A stretch of 41,641 nt of DNA from Gnetum montanum (taxonomy: Eukaryota > Streptophyta > Gnetopsida > Gnetales > Gnetaceae): NCBI GenBank assembly GCA_015680685.1, contig MNCI01009093.1:95174-136814 (forward strand), read 5' to 3'. The position numbers were made by a program, and so were the translations under genes. This document shows, one piece after another, positions 1 to 10,159 of the stretch; within the stretch, counting starts at the first letter, position 1; the number at the start of each line of letters is the position of its first letter. Under the pieces are notes generated by a model. It worked only from the letters and a program-made list of their open reading frames with translations. It did no database searches and had not been told where the DNA came from.

Positions 1-46
1 TGACCAGAAAAAGTTCAAAAATGTTCTAACTCTGGCTGCTACTGTC

Positions 47-262
47 ATCTCGTGTTACGTGTAGGGCATGGGACATTGGCTACTATGCTTGTCCCATGTT
101 CCATGCAAGACATGAGACGTTGGCTGCTGGGCTCATCCCATGTTACATGCAGGACATGGGATGCTAGCTACAATGCTCATCCCATGTTACATGCGGGACA
201 TGGGACGCTAGCTACGATGCTCATCCCATGTTACGTGCAGGACATGGGATGCTGGCTCAGTG
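47..262. repeat. Tandem array, about five units of ~44 bp
   Basis: Five diverged head-to-tail units built around TCCCATGTTACATGCAGGAC followed by ATGGGATGCTAGCTAC. The words CCCATGT and ACATGGG within each unit are inverted, so each unit could fold. The array stays open in one plus frame (52-312), which reflects its periodicity and not a gene. Confidence 0.85.
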
Positions 263-339
263 TTAATCTAGCTACACTGCACAACATAGCAGAGCATAGC
301 ATGAACACTTAGGGAAATTTTGACTTTCCATGCCTGTCA

Positions 340-605
340 TGCTATCTATGCTACACAACTTGACAGGTGTGCTACATTGTCTACGCTGCACAGCTTGACA
401 CACAAATCTACATAGCTTGACAGGTGTGCTACATTGTCTACACTACATAGCTTAACTGGTGTGCTACACTATCTACGCTACATAACTTGACACATAGATC
501 TACACAACTTGACAGGTGTGCTACACTGTCTACACTACATAGCTTGACAAGTGTGCTATGTTGTCTATGCTGCATAGCTTGACAGGTGTGCTACACTGCA
601 AAGCT
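340..605. repeat. Tandem array built on CTTGACAGGTGTGCTACA
   Basis: A second, irregular array of units of roughly 35-45 bp. The recurring core is CTTGACAGGTGTGCTACA followed by TTGTCTACGCTACATAG. Spacing alternates, suggesting a higher-order unit. It lies in the same relative place in the reverse-oriented LTR as the 22-bp array does in the element B LTR. Confidence 0.8.
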
Positions 606-782
606 TTACACAAAAATTTATAGAAAGTGCCATCATTCTATCACTTAGAAAAATTTTGGAAATCTGGCAATTGGAGCTAACTACACTCAACACTTGGAAA
701 AATTTGGGCAAAGTGCCACCATTTTGACACTTAGCCAAATTTTTTGTCGAGATACTGAGACCCAAAATTTTGTGGTGTTTCA

Positions 783-1399
783 ATACTTTCATTTTTCATT
801 AGAACTCAAGTAAATAATACAACTTCATAACAAGATATGACTTATAGTAGTAGCTTTAAAGAATCCAAATATTTCCTTGATATCACAACATTTTCATTTT
901 GACTTGGTTTTTCACTATGTCATTTAGGCATAATGATCATAAGTTTATTTTAGTTTTATTGTGAAACGAATGTCATTATATCCATGGAAAGAACCTCTAA
1001 TTTTTAAAAATGAGTAAATGGATGATGTGGTCTCACTATATATGTAATCAACCCTTTAATGATTTGATAACATCAGGTGAATTTATTATGGTTTTGACTA
1101 CATCTTGTTTGTTCCTTTACACTTTAGTAGAAAAATCAACAAAAATATGTACATTGAAAAATTGGAAAAATTATAGAAGAATGAGAAACAGATATGAATT
1201 AAAAAAATGTAAAAAGTGTATGAAAGATATTAAAGAATGAAAAATGATACGAAATATAAAAATTATAAAAGAATAAGAAAGATATCGAAGAATGTAAAAA
1301 TTGGTAAGAAATATGAAAGTATAATAGAAATGTAAAAAGAAAGTTTGATGCCTAAGCTTCCCATTTGATACCCCCATGACTATCATCAAAAGTGGAAAC
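783..1399. other. AT-rich spacer with a purine-rich low-complexity stretch
   Basis: No gene is supported here. Positions 1150-1345 are a degenerate A/G-rich run of AATATAAAAATTATAAAAGAA-like words that keeps several frames open by composition alone. It may include the non-coding end of the minus-strand gypsy element that begins at 1400, but no LTR boundary is visible. Confidence 0.5.
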
Positions 1400-3269
1400 T
1401 TAGAAGATTAAATAGGCAATAAAAAATTTGGTGTGTAAGGTAGAGTCTTCAGAGGACTAGGAAAATTCACGGAATGGTTTCACTTGTTGAATATTGACAA
1501 GAATAACTTTTCTTTGGATTCATTGGATGATAAATTTACATGGCACTAGATTGGTATACAACATGAATGATATAAGGTGCTTCTCATAAGGTTTGAAACT
1601 TGGCATTTTTTGGAACATGGTTGGGGTTATACTAAAGGACTTTATCATGAGGCTTGATGGACACTTGTTTAATTTTAGTGTCATGTCTATATCTGGCATA
1701 CTTCATATGGATTTCGTTACTCATTTGAGTTATCAATTGATCTTCATTTAAGAGATTGAGGTTCATTATGCATTATTTTTAAGCTAAGTTTATGTCTAGG
1801 CCAAGGATGGTGGTAGTTGCAAGGGTATTTAGTTTTTCTTAGATTAATAGAGTAGATAATTTTTCATAGACTAACTCATATGGTGAATACCTTATAGAAA
1901 TTTTCTAGGTTGATCTATATGTCCATAAAGCATCATCAAGTTTAGTGCTCTACTTCTTCCTATATCAACTAACAGTTCTAGTTATTATTCTTGTCATTTC
2001 TTTGTTAGTCACTTCAGCTTGACCATTTGCTTCAGGGTGATAAGATGTAGTGAATTTATAGTTGATCCCAATTTGTTATGTTAGCTTCTTAAATATAGCT
2101 CTAATGAAATGAGTTTGTTTGTCCAATATTATCATATGTTGTACTCAAAATATTTTCACGACATGTTGTTGAAAGAACATTGTAGCTATGGTGGTTGTGC
2201 AAACCTTGATTGTAGTTGCTTCCACTCACTTGGTATAGTAATCAATAGTCACTATAATGTAATAATTTCCATTCTACATTGGTATGATGGATCCTATAAA
2301 GTCAATTTCCTAAATATTGAAGGATTCCAATGATTGTATCCATTATTGTGGCTCTTCATTTCTAATAGTTAATCCTCTATCTCTCTAATATCTTTCACAA
2401 GATTAGGCAAATAAATGTACATCCCTAAATATGGTAGGCCTAAAGTATCTTTTCATCATCAATTTTAGTGTTGTTCGTTGTCCTACATACTAACCACCAC
2501 ATGTTCCTTCATGCGTATCTTGTAGGACTCTTTGTTGATTCTCTTCTATAACACACAATCTTATCAACCCATTAGCACATATCTTGTAATGATTTCAATT
2601 AATTTCCACATATCTTTTTACCCTATGGAGAAACTATTCTTTATGCTTATTATCCCATTCAATAGAAAGTTCGTGTATGAGGAGATATGTTATGTTATCA
2701 GTAATCCATGACTTTACTATTGAGTTTACAACCATTACCATTCATGTTAATAAATTTTCATTGGAAAATTGGTTTCATTTTCTTAAGGTTTCCATTTTAA
2801 TCATGACAAGTGATCAAGTATAACATTTTCAGTTTCCTTCCTATCAACCATTGTGATGTTAAAGTCTTGTATGATGATGAGCCATCCTATAATCCTTGGA
2901 CTTACTATTGGTTTATTCATTAAAAACTTGATGGCACTATGGTTAGTATAGACATAGATAGCATACCTGAGCAAATAATGTCTGAACTTTTCAAGTGTAT
3001 ATACGATAATCATACACTCATTTTCTATGGTGGTATAATTAAGTTGAATACTAGTGATGCTTCAATTGGCACAATATATGAAATAAGGTCATTTCTGGTC
3101 ATCAAGTTGAGTCAACACTGCTCCCAATGCATAGTTTGAAGCATCTATCATAATGTAAAAAGGCTTAGACTAATCTAGAGCTCAAAGGATTAGTGTCTCA
3201 ATGAGTTTCTGTTTGAGGATCTTGAATGATTTCTAAACCTTGTCTTGATCATTGAAATAATGCATCCTT
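1400..3269 (-). pseudogene. Decayed Ty3/gypsy pol: RNase H and integrase (element F)
   Basis: Minus-strand relic with many stops and frameshifts. Near 3170-3130 is the RNase H start (IMIDASNYALGAVLTQLD-like). The open segment 3013-2801 carries the typical LEKFRHYLL, YTNHSAIKFLMNKP and ADHLS-like end (here ILDHLS) of gypsy RNase H. Further on are integrase blocks: a zinc-binding remnant around 2580-2450, the core with EIDFIGS, LDKQTHF and SYHPEANGQAE (the family's D-D-E positions), and a C-terminal HDKVL...APYIIHVVY module near 1700-1560. The order is that of plant gypsy pol. Element A interrupts it at 3270; the RT thumb continues at 9812-10135. Inactive. Confidence 0.85.
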
Positions 3270-3274
3270 CTTTA

Positions 3275-4536
3275 TGTTGAGGCCAACCTCACCCATGCTA
3301 GGCATAGGGCCTTGACCAATAGTAACTAGTACTTTATTTTATTTATAATCCGAGCATTACTAAATTTAAGCATCAAATAATTAAGAAAAGTACCACCATA
3401 AATATAGGTAAGTGTTAGATGACAACCCTCCCATGCTTGCCTGGGGCCATGTTTGAACAAGTTTAATATCACAAAAATCAGAAGTCATACAGTATTGACG
3501 TATCAAATCCTTCAAAAAAAAATCTCAATATAAACTATAAAACTTAAGGCTTATTTTTTTTGCTCATTTTCTTATTTCAGTTTTACTGCATTGCGATTGA
3601 CATGGAAAAGGCAGTTGGCAGTTTAGGGTTAGGGTTTCTCCCGTAGGCCGCTATTTACAATGGAGCCAGCCAAAGCCAAATGGAGGCAGAAGAGCCGTAA
3701 GTCTCTTGTGGACAGTAGTCTCTCTCTCTGCACTGTAGAAAACAACAGTGACCCAGGCACGTGAGACACAACAACGCACACAGACGATGCCCGAGTAGTG
3801 GGTGACTGAAGTCCTTCTCTTCTTCCTGATATTGGGCGCGCTGTCAGGAACAGGAAAGCAAGTGTTAGCAGTGATGCATGCGGTGATTCTAACGTCTATA
3901 GCACATGGTCGTAGAAATGGCCGTAACATACAACATGCACGCCTCTCTCCCCTACAACGGCTGTAGCAATAGCAGCTAAGGACCTATGAGGGTGTGTGTT
4001 TCAGTTTTCTCTTCTCTTAACACGCACAGACGGCTGCTCCTGCAAGAAGCTGTTGCACCAAGCAGGTTACCGACAGCAACGTCTTTTTCTTTATTTTCTT
4101 GTCTTATAATAGATGAAAAACACTCTATCGCAATGAAGAATCAATAGTGAATGCCACAAATGGTGGCAGACGATGGTTTCTCTCAAACGGTAGACAACAC
4201 ACCAAACAAGGGTGGTCAAGCAGCATCGGATCAAATAAATTTGAATTCAATTTTAATTTTCTTGTTGTATTTTTTTTGAAGGAGAGAAAAATTGCACAAA
4301 TGTTTAATTTTGATTTTAGTTATTTTACTATGCTTTTCAAAACATAATAGAACCCTTCTAAAATTAAATTTAAGTTTTCAATATTTTGTTTAAAATATTA
4401 TTATTATCGTTATTATCACATAGCCCTTTCCAGCTATTTCCTGGGTTTTCGTACTCATACGGGAGTTGCCCTAGGCGATGGTCTCCTAAAATGAGTTTTC
4501 ACAGGTGTTTGCGTGTCCAAAATTGATGCATCAGCA
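3275..4536 (+). repeat. 5' LTR of element A
   Basis: Starts TGTTGAGGCCAACCTCACCC and ends GATGCATCAGCA. Pairs over its full length with 8542-9806. The 3' third (from about 4415) is the block shared by elements A, C, D and E, containing AGCCCTTTCCAGCT and CATACGGGAG. The putative TATA position reads CTATTTAC (near 3650), whereas the related LTR in D has CTATAAAG, so the promoter may be weakened. Confidence 0.93.
3622..3638 (+). promoter_or_regulatory. Telo-box-like motif in the element A LTR
   Basis: TTTAGGGTTAGGGTTT is two-plus units of the plant telomere repeat. AAACCCTAA-type boxes are known in plant promoters, often near TATA boxes and start sites. Here it sits about 12-15 bases upstream of the degenerate TATA position and is repeated at 8892-8908 in the 3' LTR. 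It is far too short to be a telomere. The regulatory role is inference. Confidence 0.45.
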
Positions 4537-4542
4537 CCTTTT

Positions 4543-4560
4543 TAGCGCTAGAAGGAGGGC
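4543..4560 (+). other. Putative primer-binding site, mutated (element A)
   Basis: TAGCGCTAGAAGGAGGGC, six bases inside the 5' LTR. In element B the same place reads TGGCGCTAGAAGGAGGG, which begins with the TGG expected opposite a tRNA CCA end. In A the second G is changed to A. I cannot name the tRNA. Confidence 0.6.
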
Positions 4561-4747
4561 AGTTTCTCAACCTTTTCTTTATTTTCCTTTTATGTTTTTT
4601 TTTTAATTATTATCATTTTTTTACTGTTTGTTTTATTTTTGCCTCCCTATTTTTAGTTTTATTGCTCTATTTTAGTTTCACTTTCAAANGGAAAAAAACG
4701 AGCTTCTCTTTTTCTAAGTTCAATTCCTAGAAAAGCCTCAGACTAAG

Positions 4748-6052
4748 ATGGCAACCCATCAACCCCTAGCTTCCTTAGTAAGAAACCCTTTTAACTTTCA
4801 TAATTACCATGACATACCAGAATCCCTTCAAAACATAAATCTGTTCTTTGATCCTACAACCCCTACGAATGATGCCCACCAACACATACAATGTTTTGAA
4901 GCCTTACTAGGGATCCACAACATTATACATAATGATGTGGCATGTAGGGTGTTTGTAACAACATTTAGAACCAAAGCAACCCAATGGTTCTTAATGCTTC
5001 CTAATGCCTCTATTAACACATGGTAAGAATTCAAAAATAAGTTTTTGAATCAATTTGACAAATTTACAAGCCCTGCTATCGCATCAAGCAACTTTACCAC
5101 CCTAAGAAAGCTACCTGGAGAAAATGTTAGGGATTATAACCTTAGATTCCTTCATCAACTAGCCTATGTGCCAAATGAGATGCAACTACAACCAAATTGT
5201 ATCCTCAACTTCTATCTCTCTTCCATTGATCCATTCTTCATTTATGCTATCAAATCTAATCCCAACATAATGGAAATACAAGGTGCAATGCCAAAAGCTG
5301 TGGAATTAGAACAAATAACCCTTATGAACAGCATCCAAATTCAATTTTGGATGATGAGTGTTAGTAACCCTATGCAATCAAACCCACTCCTACCAACTTT
5401 TCCAACATCTAATGTTATGCCTCAAGTTGTTTCTCCCTTTCAACCAACTCAACCTTTAAGTAATTACTCACAAGTCCCCATGTCCTCTTCATTGTCACCA
5501 TCCAACACTAGTTTGAATGATGACCAATCAAAAGCCTTGATTCAATCCATTATCAACCTAAACGGGACATCAAATTCTGTTGAACCACCAACCCAAACTC
5601 AAAATCAGATGACCCAAATACTCACATCACTACAAAAACTATCCAATGAAGTGGTTGAGCTAAAGAGAAATAATAACAAAAGCCCTATACAACTAGAAAA
5701 ACCAAGTGCATCAACCAACGATGATTATTGTCATCTTCATAATACAAGGCAACATTTCGAAAAGACTTGTCCTCAATTCATGACATTGTATGGTGACAAT
5801 ATCCAAGGGCAACAAAATGGAAAAATCCCTATCATGGTCCTTAATGTACCTCATGAGACAGAAAATGAAGAGGTTTCCTCATTAGAACAAGTTATGGTAG
5901 GCGACCCTAACCCACACAACACTCGCTACGGCAAAATTAGTGACATTATGAATGCTACACAACAACAAACTAGGAACAATTCCTATACACCTCTAAACAG
6001 AAGAGTTCCTAGTCAAAACAATGCAAACAACCAATCCAAGTCATCCAAGTAA
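4748..6052 (+). pseudogene. gag: gag of element A (one stop, then a 1-nt frameshift)
   Basis: Ty3/gypsy Gag capsid polyprotein; forms the particle that packages element RNA. One frame from MATHQP at 4748, broken by TAA at 5024 where copies C and D have AAG or CAA. The retrotransposon-gag fold is visible by residues ~60-170: QHIQCFEALLGIH, then KATQWFLMLP, EFKNKFLNQFDKF and NVRDYNLRFLHQL. A Q/N/S/P-rich linker follows, then a CHHC knuckle at ~328-341 (C-x2-H-x4-H-x4-C, CHLHNTRQHFEKTC). Copies C and D carry an extra in-frame N-terminus starting MS, missing here. A one-base deletion near 6045, relative to D, ends the frame; the protease continues one frame over, so gag and protease were probably one polyprotein. 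Confidence 0.88.
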
Positions 6053-6138
6053 TTGCCCCACAATGACCAAACCTCCCTTCTATACTTAGAAGAGTTCCAT
6101 CTCAACAAGAAGCCAAAGATGAACATAAGAATTATGAT

Positions 6139-6783
6139 TTGGTTGAGGACTTAAAAAGAGTTAAATCCAACATTTCGATGTATGACCTCCTACACTTTAA
6201 TGAAATGAAAGAAGTGATTCAGGATATGGTTCATATACCTGTAGCCCAAAGAGAAAAATCCCCAATTCCTAAGAGGCAAGTTCACTTTGCAGAAAGTCCT
6301 AACACATTATCAGTACAAAATGTGGATAATTCCATGTCTAGCAAAAAGGACCATTCCCCTTTTCTAACCGCTTTGATTATTTTAGGGAAGAATGTCCATA
6401 ATTATTTAATGGATTCTGGTGCAACTGTTAGTGTTATGCCTCTTGATGTTGGTAACGCTTTAGGAGCACAAATGATATGACAAAATAAAAGTGTGATTCA
6501 ACTTGATGGATCTAACGTACCTCTGGTAGGGTTATTAAAAGGAGAAAACGTACAACTTAAGCAATACCCTACATTTACATGTTATACGGATATCCTAGTA
6601 GTTGACATGAAACCCACATATGGTGTGCTCTTATCTAGGACTTTTGGAGCTAGGTTTGGGTGCTTCTTTAGGTCAGATTTCTCAAAATTATTGATCTCTA
6701 TCAAAGGAAAATCTAAATACATGACTATACCCCAAGAACCCTTCTACAAACAAGTAGTAACAACCTTGGATCAACAAAATTAA
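6139..6783 (+). pseudogene. Retropepsin-type protease of element A (stops at 6478 and 6781)
   Basis: Aspartic protease domain that would cut the Gag polyprotein. The active-site strand is intact: LIILGKNVHNYLMDSGATVSVMPL, with D-S-G-A at about 6412-6423. The flap and C-terminal half follow, ending with VLLSRTFGARFG, equivalent to the ILGRPWL block of gypsy proteases. A TGA at 6478 replaces the CCA seen in D, and TAA at 6781 replaces CAA. The same frame runs on into the linker and integrase tail. No reverse transcriptase follows, which is unusual because in autonomous gypsy elements RT starts soon after this block. Confidence 0.85.
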
Positions 6784-6786
6784 TCT

Positions 6787-7500
6787 TTGGAAGATCGAAA
6801 TGCTAATATTTATGTTGGGGTTATTGAGGTTGAGTGTAGTGAACATGTTGAAAATGACTATGTGAGTGGAACTACAAAAAATCTTATCTCTTATGCAGTT
6901 CCCATCCAATCGTGTCAAAGTTCTAGAGAAGGTGAAGAAAACTATGGATACACCTTGCCTTATCAACAACACAATGGATTTTGTCTAAGTGATCCACCAC
7001 TTTTAAGGGAAGACAAAGATATAAATAAGACCTTACCTCTTAAAACATTTGAAGGTGTGCTAAATTTTAACAACACATTCATGGAACATTCTCCTAGAAA
7101 AGCTATATTTGATGACCCACCAAAACCTAGACCTATCATTGAAACTTATATTAAAGAAAAACTTTATAGAAAATGATCAAGTAAGATAAGTATAGGTCTT
7201 GATTTTCATAATCTTAAGCATCAACAAATTGTTAAGAGATGGATCAATAAAAAACATCCAGCTAAAAATTTTCAAGTAGGTGATCTAGTCCTTAAGAGAG
7301 ATAGAGTGTCTGGTCAAACTGGCCCTCAAACTAAGTTTTCACCTATGTGGTTAGGTCCATTCCAGATTGTAGACATCACTACCCCAAATGTGTTTAAGAT
7401 TGCTGATTTGCAAGGATATAGGTTGAATAGGAATTTTAATGCATTTCATTTGAAACATTTTTACTCAGGTACCCCACGTGGGCATCTAGTAGATTCTTAG
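6787..7500 (+). pseudogene. Linker plus integrase C-terminal tail of element A
   Basis: About 130 residues of linker that I cannot assign (acidic, with LPLKTFEGVLNFNN and DPPKPRPIIETYIKEKL), shared with C and D, run into an integrase C-terminal module: LDFHNLKHQQIVKR, FQVGDLVLKRD, KFSPMWLGPFQIVD and FNAFHLKHFYSG. This GPF/GPY-type module normally follows the catalytic core, which is absent. TGA at 7174 replaces CGA in D. The natural stop is TAG at 7498, matched in C at 32116. What the tail does without the core is unknown; the same module helps choose integration sites in some gypsy elements. Confidence 0.85.
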
Positions 7501-8541
7501 TTGCATGTTTTCTTCCCCTTTTTCTTTGCATTTCATATGTATATTGTTGCATTTCCATATTTTGCTTGCATTTTCATCATTTCTTTCTTAGCATATTTTT
7601 TTGATTATTGTGTTCTTCATATGATTTTAATAATCATTTGTCATTTGAGTTACTAGATATTGAGTCATCTTAACACCATTGGAAAAAAATGTAGGTATAA
7701 TATAACTTACTATTACTATAATATAATGCTATAAAATTTGCTTTATATTTTATAAATACTATAACTCTTTCCAATTGATTCCAAGGTTTCAGTTTATTTG
7801 TTATGTTAGATTATGGAGCATTTGATTTATACAAACTTATCATGTTATCATCATGATCATGTGAGTGTAGGATATGTGATGTTGGAGAGTGGTTAGTCAT
7901 AATTACTAGGTGACCTTGGAAAACTCCATCCTTTCCTCTCATAAGCCCAAGCCCTCAAGTATGATGATCCATGGCTATCCTGTGAACAACGGGGTAAAGT
8001 GTGTTCATTTCTACTTGAGAATCCTTAGCCACCCAGCAGACCTTGTATGATGCCACCAATCAAAGGCACATGCACGAGGGTTGAACTGCACCATGGGATA
8101 AGTTTCCAAAAGGACCATTCTCTTTGGCAGTGTAGCTAATCGGCCAGACTCGTGTTGGAATTCCTACCTCAAGAATGAAGTACACCATGAGCAAAGTTTT
8201 CTGTAAAAAAAACAAAATAAAAAAATGACGATCGTGTTCTTTGGTAGTGTAATAAATTCTTGAGTGTGATGGGGTCTGGCAGAAATCCTCACTCTAACCT
8301 CCATTTTCCATTTTAAATTTAAGTTTTCCAAAAAAAAAAAACCAAGGAAAAATCTAAAAGTTGTGGCTTACTATGATCTAACATGAGTTTTAGCTCATCC
8401 TCCTCATTAAGTTTTGTATAAGTCACTTGCTCAAAATAGTCTGCATACGTTTACTGCTACCTTGTGAGAATATTGAGAATGAGAGCTTAAGCATATATCT
8501 ACANATTACACTTGCATGCAATCTGTAGTTTGGGGGCTAAG
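7501..8541 (+). other. 3' non-coding region and polypurine tract of element A
   Basis: No ORF. Much of it is alignable by eye with 32119-33219 in element C: for example GAACAACGGGGT, GTGATG or GATGATCCAT, TTAGCCACC and CATGGGA recur in the same order. The last bases GTTTGGGGGCTAAG (8528-8541) form the polypurine-like tract that would prime plus-strand synthesis; C has GTTTGGGAGCTAAG in the same place. One N at 8504. Confidence 0.75.
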
Positions 8542-9806
8542 TGTTGAGGCCAACATCACCCATGCTAGGCATAGGGCCTTGACCAATAGTAACTAGTACT
8601 TTATTTTATTTATAATCCAAGCATTACTAAATTTAAGCATCAGATAATTAAGAAAAGTACCACCATAAATATAGGTAAGTGTTAGATAACAACCCTCCCA
8701 TGCTTGCCTAGAGCCATGTTTGAACAAGTTTAATATCACAAAAAATCAGAAGTTGTAGAGTATTGACGTATCAAGTCCTTCAAAAAAAAATCTCAACATA
8801 AACTATAACACTTAAGGCTTATTTCTTTTTTTCTCATTTTCTTATTTCAGTTTTACCGCGTTGTGGTTTACATGGCAAAGGCAGTTGGTAGTTTAGGGTT
8901 AGGGTTTCTCTTGCAGGCCGCTATTTACAATAGAGCCAGCCAAAGCCAAACGGAAGAGCCGCAAGTCTCTCTCGGACGGTAGTCTCTCTCTCTGTGTTGC
9001 AGAAAACAGTAGTGACCCAGGCACGTGAGACGTAGCAATGCACACAGACGACGCCAAAGTAGTGGGTGACTGAAGTCCTTCTCTTCTTCCTGATATTGGT
9101 TGCGCTGTCAGGAATAGGAAAGCAGGTGTTGGCAGCAATGCATGCGGCGGTTCTGACGTCTATAGCACATGGTCGTAGAAATGGCCATAACATACAACAT
9201 GCACACCTCTCACCCCTACAATGGCTGTAGCAATAGCAGCAAAGGACCTGTGAGGGTGTGTGTTTCAGTTTTCTCTTCTCTTAATATGCACGGATGGCTA
9301 CTCCTGCAAGAAGCTGTTGCACCAAGCGGGTGACCGGCAGCAATGTCTTTTTCTTTATTTTCTTATCTTATAACAGACGACAAACACTCTATCGCAATGA
9401 AGAATCAACAGTGAATGCCACAAACGGTGGCAGACGGTGGTTTCTCTCAAACGGTAGACAACACACCAAATAAGGGTGGTCAAGCGGCATTGGATCAGAT
9501 AAATTTGAATTCAATTTTAATTTTCTTGTTGTATTTTTTTTTGAAGGAGAGAAAAATTGCACAAATGTTTAATTTTGACTTTAGGTATTTTACTATGCTT
9601 TTCAAAACATAATAGAACCCTTCTAAAATTAAATTTAAGTTTTCAATATTTTGTTTAAAATATTATTATTATAATTATTGTCACATAGCCCTTTCCAGTT
9701 GAGACTATTCCTAGGTTTCCGTACCCATACGGGAGACGCCCTAGGCGATAGTCTCCTAAAACAAGTTTTCACAGGTGTTCGCGTGTCCAAAATTTACACA
9801 TCAACA
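8542..9806 (+). repeat. 3' LTR of element A
   Basis: Starts TGTTGAGGCCAACATCACCC and ends TTACACATCAACA. Collinear with 3275-4536. It carries the same telo-box at 8892-8908. Open minus-strand frames at 8899-9193 recur in the 5' LTR only because the LTRs are copies; they are not genes. Confidence 0.93.
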
Positions 9807-9811
9807 CTTTG

Positions 9812-10135
9812 TTAGTTCAATGAGTAGTTTTGCAATTTTGAGAAATTTTCAATGAATCTCCTAGAGTATCCTATATGGCTAACAAATGATCTAATATTTT
9901 TTACTATTTGTGATCTCTAATTGATGTTTTGAATGACTATGATCTTTTCTAGATCTACCTTATTTCCTTTAAAAGTTACCTTATGTCCTAAAACTGTACC
10001 ATCTTGGACCATTAAGTGGGTTTTTTTCCAATTGAGCTTTATATTGGTTTTGACATATTTTTTCAAAACTTGCTATAAGGGATCCAAGACTTGTTTGAAG
10101 TTGAGTTTGCATGTGAAACACCCTAAAGAAAATTT
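9812..10135 (-). pseudogene. Decayed RT thumb region of element F
   Basis: Minus-strand fragment of gypsy reverse transcriptase continuing the pol relic at 1400-3269 across element A. By hand translation: NFKQVLDPL, then NIKLNWKKTHLM, DGTVLGHKVTFKG and IRSFVSHIGYSRRFIENFSK, which correspond to the conserved LN..KC, G.VLGH.VS..G and I.SFLGH.G.YRRFI.NFSKIA blocks. The palm with the YxDD motif is not found upstream, so F is truncated near 10135-10160. This fixes element A as an insertion in F. Inactive. Confidence 0.75.
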
Positions 10136-10159
10136 GCATTTGTATATGTAGCCTAATAG

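Larger units (their letters stand above)
1..782 (-). mobile_element. Partial LTR in reverse orientation, truncated by the window start
   Basis: Read on the minus strand, the sequence starting at 782 (TGAAACACCACAAAATTTTGG) matches the first bases of the element B LTR at 15974 almost exactly, so I read this as the 5' edge of a related LTR running towards position 1. The rest of the LTR differs from B apart from AT-rich words such as CACTTAGCCAAATTTT. Two tandem arrays occupy the part corresponding to U3, as in B. No other end and no target duplication are visible, so whether it belongs to a full element or a solo LTR is unknown. Confidence 0.6.
3270..9811 (+). mobile_element. Element A: complete non-autonomous Ty3/gypsy LTR retrotransposon with 5-bp target duplication
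   Basis: Two LTRs (3275-4536 and 8542-9806) in the same orientation, each TG...CA, flanked by CTTTA (3270-3274) and CTTTG (9807-9811), a 4/5-matching target duplication. The internal region holds a primer-binding-like motif, gag, an aspartic protease, a linker, an integrase C-terminal tail, a 1-kb 3' non-coding region and a purine-rich tract next to the 3' LTR. No RT, RNase H or integrase core is present. It inserted into the pol gene of element F. Two LTRs of almost equal length (1262 and 1265 bp) with scattered differences suggest a moderately old insertion. Confidence 0.93.

Noticed and set aside
1010-1240. 76-codon plus frame near the left end
   Set aside because: AT-rich, low-complexity C-terminus, no homology recognised; lies within the purine-rich spacer.
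3622-3638. Interstitial telomere
   Set aside because: Only about two repeat units, in the same place in both LTRs of one element.
3651-3929. 92-codon minus frame in the A LTR, repeated at 8921-9193
   Set aside because: Both lie at the same LTR position and differ by indels; explained by LTR identity, not by a gene.
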